Below are positions 61,141 to 64,000 of a stretch of DNA of 64,000 nucleotides, piece by piece. Numbering within the stretch: the stretch's first letter is position 1; each line of letters starts with the position of its first letter. The notes beneath the pieces are model-generated. The model was not told the origin of the DNA. It saw only the letters and a program-made list of their open reading frames with translations, and made no database searches. This DNA is from Panopea generosa (lineage: Eukaryota > Mollusca > Bivalvia > Adapedonta > Hiatellidae). A program made the translations under genes and the position numbers. The stretch is from contig CM055901.1 of the NCBI GenBank assembly GCA_029582155.1, positions 8,412,874-8,476,873 of the forward strand. Reading direction: 5' to 3'.

Positions 61141-61919
61141 ACTCACTGGTTTAGATACCCACAACTGTTATCATGACAAGAATGGAAATTTTCTACGGTA
61201 CGTAGTATAGGGGAAAATATATGTGTCAACGTAATGAGAAGCAAAATCACGTGCTTTTTGGGCAAATATGTGGTCACGTGATTTCTGGTGTATGTTTGCA
61301 CGGGGCATTTATGTTAAGATAAATCAGTTCTAGTCGAGTCTTCGTGCAGGTAACATCTAGTGTAAAAGCTAAGGCCGGCGACGACAAGAACGAGAAAAAG
61401 ATATACCCAAGAAGGCTAATAGGGACAGGACGAAGAGGCCCATGGGTAAAGCGTGGTTTTACAACAAAGAAAAGCAACACATAGACCACGACAGAGCTGA
61501 ATACTGGGTAGACGAAATGGGGATGTTTTCTTCCCTGTTCATTGGAAAAAATGAGTGTCAAAAGAGACGAACAAATAATAAGATAAGTAGTTCTATTCTA
61601 GTAATAATAAGGTAGAAAGTGTAGATATAGAACGACTGTAAAGTACAGGTGACTTTGATACAGGTTACCAGACAGGTAGTGTGTCAGATAAAGTCACGTG
61701 ATCAGAAATGAATAATTGTTGTAGTACAATTTACTCGAGCATGACACTTGATCAAAACAAAGATGTATTAACTCAAGTTGAAAGTTCACTGTTTACAAAA
61801 ATGGAAAGAAGTATCGAATAATCGATCTATTATAAACGTTGAAGATGGTTATATGTTACCATTTAAAACCACTTTTTCAAGTATTCACTTGAAAAATAAC
61901 AAATCATCTTTGTAAAATC
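61141..61919. other. Spacer upstream of DIRS-like RT; possible retroelement 5' part
   Basis: Contains a dyad (AAATCACGTG at 61245-61254 and CACGTGATTT at 61274-61283) and another CACGTGAT near 61695. A plus-strand stretch near 61375-61480 is Lys/Arg-rich in one frame and might be a decayed gag-like region. No clear gene. Confidence 0.35.
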
Positions 61920-62480
61920 AACTTTTGTTGAAAAGGAAATACAATTATTATTGGATATGGGAGTTATGACGAGAGTTCAAGACAAACCAAAGGTCATGGA
62001 TCCACTAACGGTAACCCAAAATGGTTTTTAGATCGTAGGCATATAATTATATAAATACTTATTTACATACATCAAAGTAGCAGAACATTTATTTGATATG
62101 TCGAGCTACGTATTAAATTTTGATTTTGAAATGGCATATCATCACATTGATATTTTTCACAAGACATTTAGTTTTGTGTTAGGAACACAAAGGTTAAGAA
62201 AAATATTATGTTTTTGGAATAAAACTAGCAGTTCACATATTTACCAAAAGATTAAAAAAGTTTTTTGTAAAATATTGTAGACTTTCAAATGTGGCGGCAT
62301 TTGGTTGGGGTCATGTCAGTCATGAATTCACTCTGAGATTTTGTTTTCATATTAGCTGATAGAGGCAAATGGACACCAACAAGAATCTCTTGCTGGTTTC
62401 GCTATTTATTAGATTTTGAGCAAAATCGAAGTTTTATTACAACCAAAAAAGGATTATTTTAAAGATTAGAATTGATTTAG
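61920..62480 (+). mobile_element. DIRS-like (tyrosine-recombinase) retrotransposon RT remnant
   Basis: In shifting frames: E-K-E-I-Q-L-L-L-D-M-G-V-M-T, then D-P-L-T-V-T-Q-N-G, L-D-R-R-H-I, and F-D-F-E-M-A-Y-H-H-I-D-I-F (62116-62154), the RT A motif as seen in DIRS elements. K-W-T-P-T-R followed by L-L-D-F-E-Q-N-R-S-F at about 62370-62440 fits the downstream RT region. Stops and frameshifts are frequent, the YxDD segment is lost, and no recombinase is visible. Confidence 0.65.
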
Positions 62481-62584
62481 AGTACCCGATTAGTTTGGTC
62501 GTTAAAGATAAATATGATAGAGTGTATGTAAAAATGTTGGCTTTAGTTGTTGGTAAAACTGCGTCTTTACACTACCGGAAGTGA

Positions 62585-63995
62585 GTTATAGTTATGGGCA
62601 ACTTAAAGTTATTTACAACTCCTGGACGTGAGTTATAGTTATGTAAAACTCACAAATGTGAGTTAAAGTAATGTTCAACTCACAAATGAGTTATAGTTAT
62701 ATACAACTCCTGGAAGCGAGTTATAGCTATGTCAAACTACCAAAGGTGAGTGACAGTTATGTGCAACTCCCGGAAGTGAGTTATAGTTATGTACAACTCC
62801 CAGAAGTGAGTTAAAGGTATGAACAACTCCCGAAAATTCATACTTATAACTCACTTGTGTATAACTTTTGGATGTGAGTTATGGTTTTGTACAACTCCCG
62901 GAAGTGAGTTATGGTTATGTACAACTCCCGGAAGTGAGTTATAGTTTTGTACAACGTTATAGTTATGTACAACTCCCGGAAGTGGGATTTAGCTATGTAC
63001 AACTCCCGGAAGTGAGTTATAGTTATGTACAACTCCCGGAAGTGAGTGATAGTTATGTGCAATTCCTGGATGTGAGTTATAGTTATGTACAACTCCTGGA
63101 AGTGAGTTATAGTAATATACAACTCCTGGAAGTGAGTTATAGTAATATACAACTCCCGGAAGTGAGTTATAGTTATGTGCAACTCCTGGAAGTGAGTTAT
63201 AGTTATGTGCAACTCCTGGAAGTGAGTTATAGATATGTACAACTCCTGGAAGTGAGTTATAGATATGTACAACTCCTGGAAGTGAGTTATAGTAATATAC
63301 AACTCCTGGAAGTGAGTTATAGTAATATACAACTCCTGGAAGTGAGTTATAGTTATGTACAACTCCTGGAAGTGAGTTATAGTTATGTGCAACTTCCGAA
63401 AGTGAGTTATAGTTATGTACAACTCCTGGAAGTGAGTTATAGTTATGTGCAACTCCCGAAAGTGAGTTATAGTTATGTACAACTCTTGGAAGTGAGTTAT
63501 AGTTATGTACAACTCCTGGAAGTGAGTTATAGTTATGTGCAACTTCCGAAAGTGAGTTATAGTTATGTACAACTCCTGGAAGTGAGTTATAGTTATGTGC
63601 AACTTCCGAAAGTGAGTTATAGTAATATACAACTCCTGGAAGTGAGTTATAGTTATGTACAACTCCTGGAAGTGAGTAATAGTTATGTGCAACTTCCGAA
63701 AGTGAGTTATAGCTATTTACAACTCCTGGAAGTGAGGAATAATTTTTGTACAACTCCTAGAAGTGAGTTGTAACTTATAATTGTGTACAACTCCCGGAAA
63801 TGAGAAAAAGTTATGTACAACTCTCGGAATTGTGTAACGGTTATGAACAACCCATGGAAGTGCGTATTTGTTAGGTGTAAATCCCGAAAGTAAGTTTTGG
63901 TTATACTAAATACCCAGAAGTGAGTAACGGTTATTGCAACTCAAGGAAGTGAGTTATGGTTAATGGTTATGTACAACTCTCGGAATCGAGTACGG
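62585..63995. repeat. 30-bp satellite (~1.4 kb, reaches window end)
   Basis: About 47 units of GTGAGTTATAGTTATGTACA plus ACTCCTGGAA. The central part is very regular; both edges are degenerate. Units ending CTCCTGGAA and TTCCGAAA alternate in places (63380-63620), giving a 60-bp period. ORFs of up to 301 codons on both strands are a by-product. Confidence 0.95.
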
Positions 63996-64000
63996 TAACT

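Noticed and set aside
61274-61561. 95-codon minus-strand ORF
   Set aside because: No motif; the opposite strand looks more like a decayed retroelement region.
62844-63773. Overlapping ORFs of 254-301 codons
   Set aside because: Both-strand translations of the 30-bp satellite.

Overview
This is an AT-rich stretch of an animal nuclear genome. It has spliced genes with GT-AG introns, tRNA-derived SINEs, CR1/L2-like LINE remnants, a DIRS-like retroelement, MITEs and very large tandem satellites. The protein family (C-type-lectin-like plus trefoil-like) and the repeat content suggest a lophotrochozoan, most likely a bivalve mollusc. The species cannot be identified from the sequence alone.

The coding content is two paralogous genes on the minus strand, built here exon by exon because none of their exons stands out as a long ORF. 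Gene A lies at 1772-14497 and gene B at 31264-43011. Both have the same order: a signal-peptide exon; an exon with the N-terminal half of a C-type-lectin-like domain (CTLD); a short six-cysteine trefoil-like exon; an exon with the C-terminal half of the CTLD; Ser/Thr-rich stalk exons; and a last exon with a short hydrophobic C-terminus. All introns are phase 1, so every internal exon is symmetric. The trefoil-like exon sits inside the CTLD, at the long-loop region that normally carries the calcium/sugar-binding motif. The stalk exon has been tandemly duplicated separately in each gene: 2 copies in a 2155-bp duplication in A, and 3 copies in a 1941-bp array in B. Gene B is open throughout (431 codons with all stalk exons). 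Gene A carries a 1-nt deletion in its CTLD exon.

The two genes belong to an old segmental duplication of about 28-29 kb. The 5' flanks, a following 0.5-kb flank, a 24-bp satellite, a LINE 3' end and an unrecognised ORF occur in the same order downstream of coordinates 14.5 kb (block A) and 43.0 kb (block B). The satellite is about 3.5 kb in block A and 0.8 kb in block B.

Layout: 1-14.6 kb gene A; 14.6-29.3 kb spacer with satellites, LINE, SINE and foldback elements; 29.3-43.1 kb gene B with SINE and MITE insertions in its probable 3' UTR; 43.1-49.2 kb the second copy of the flank; 49.2-52.4 kb a LINE 5' end, a microsatellite and a foldback element; 52.46-56.75 kb a 15-bp satellite; 58.6-61.1 kb a 69-bp satellite with inverted modules; 61.9-62.5 kb a DIRS-like RT remnant; 62.6-64.0 kb a 30-bp satellite. 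Many long open frames in the satellites exist only because the unit lengths (24, 15, 69, 30) are multiples of three. They are not annotated as genes.
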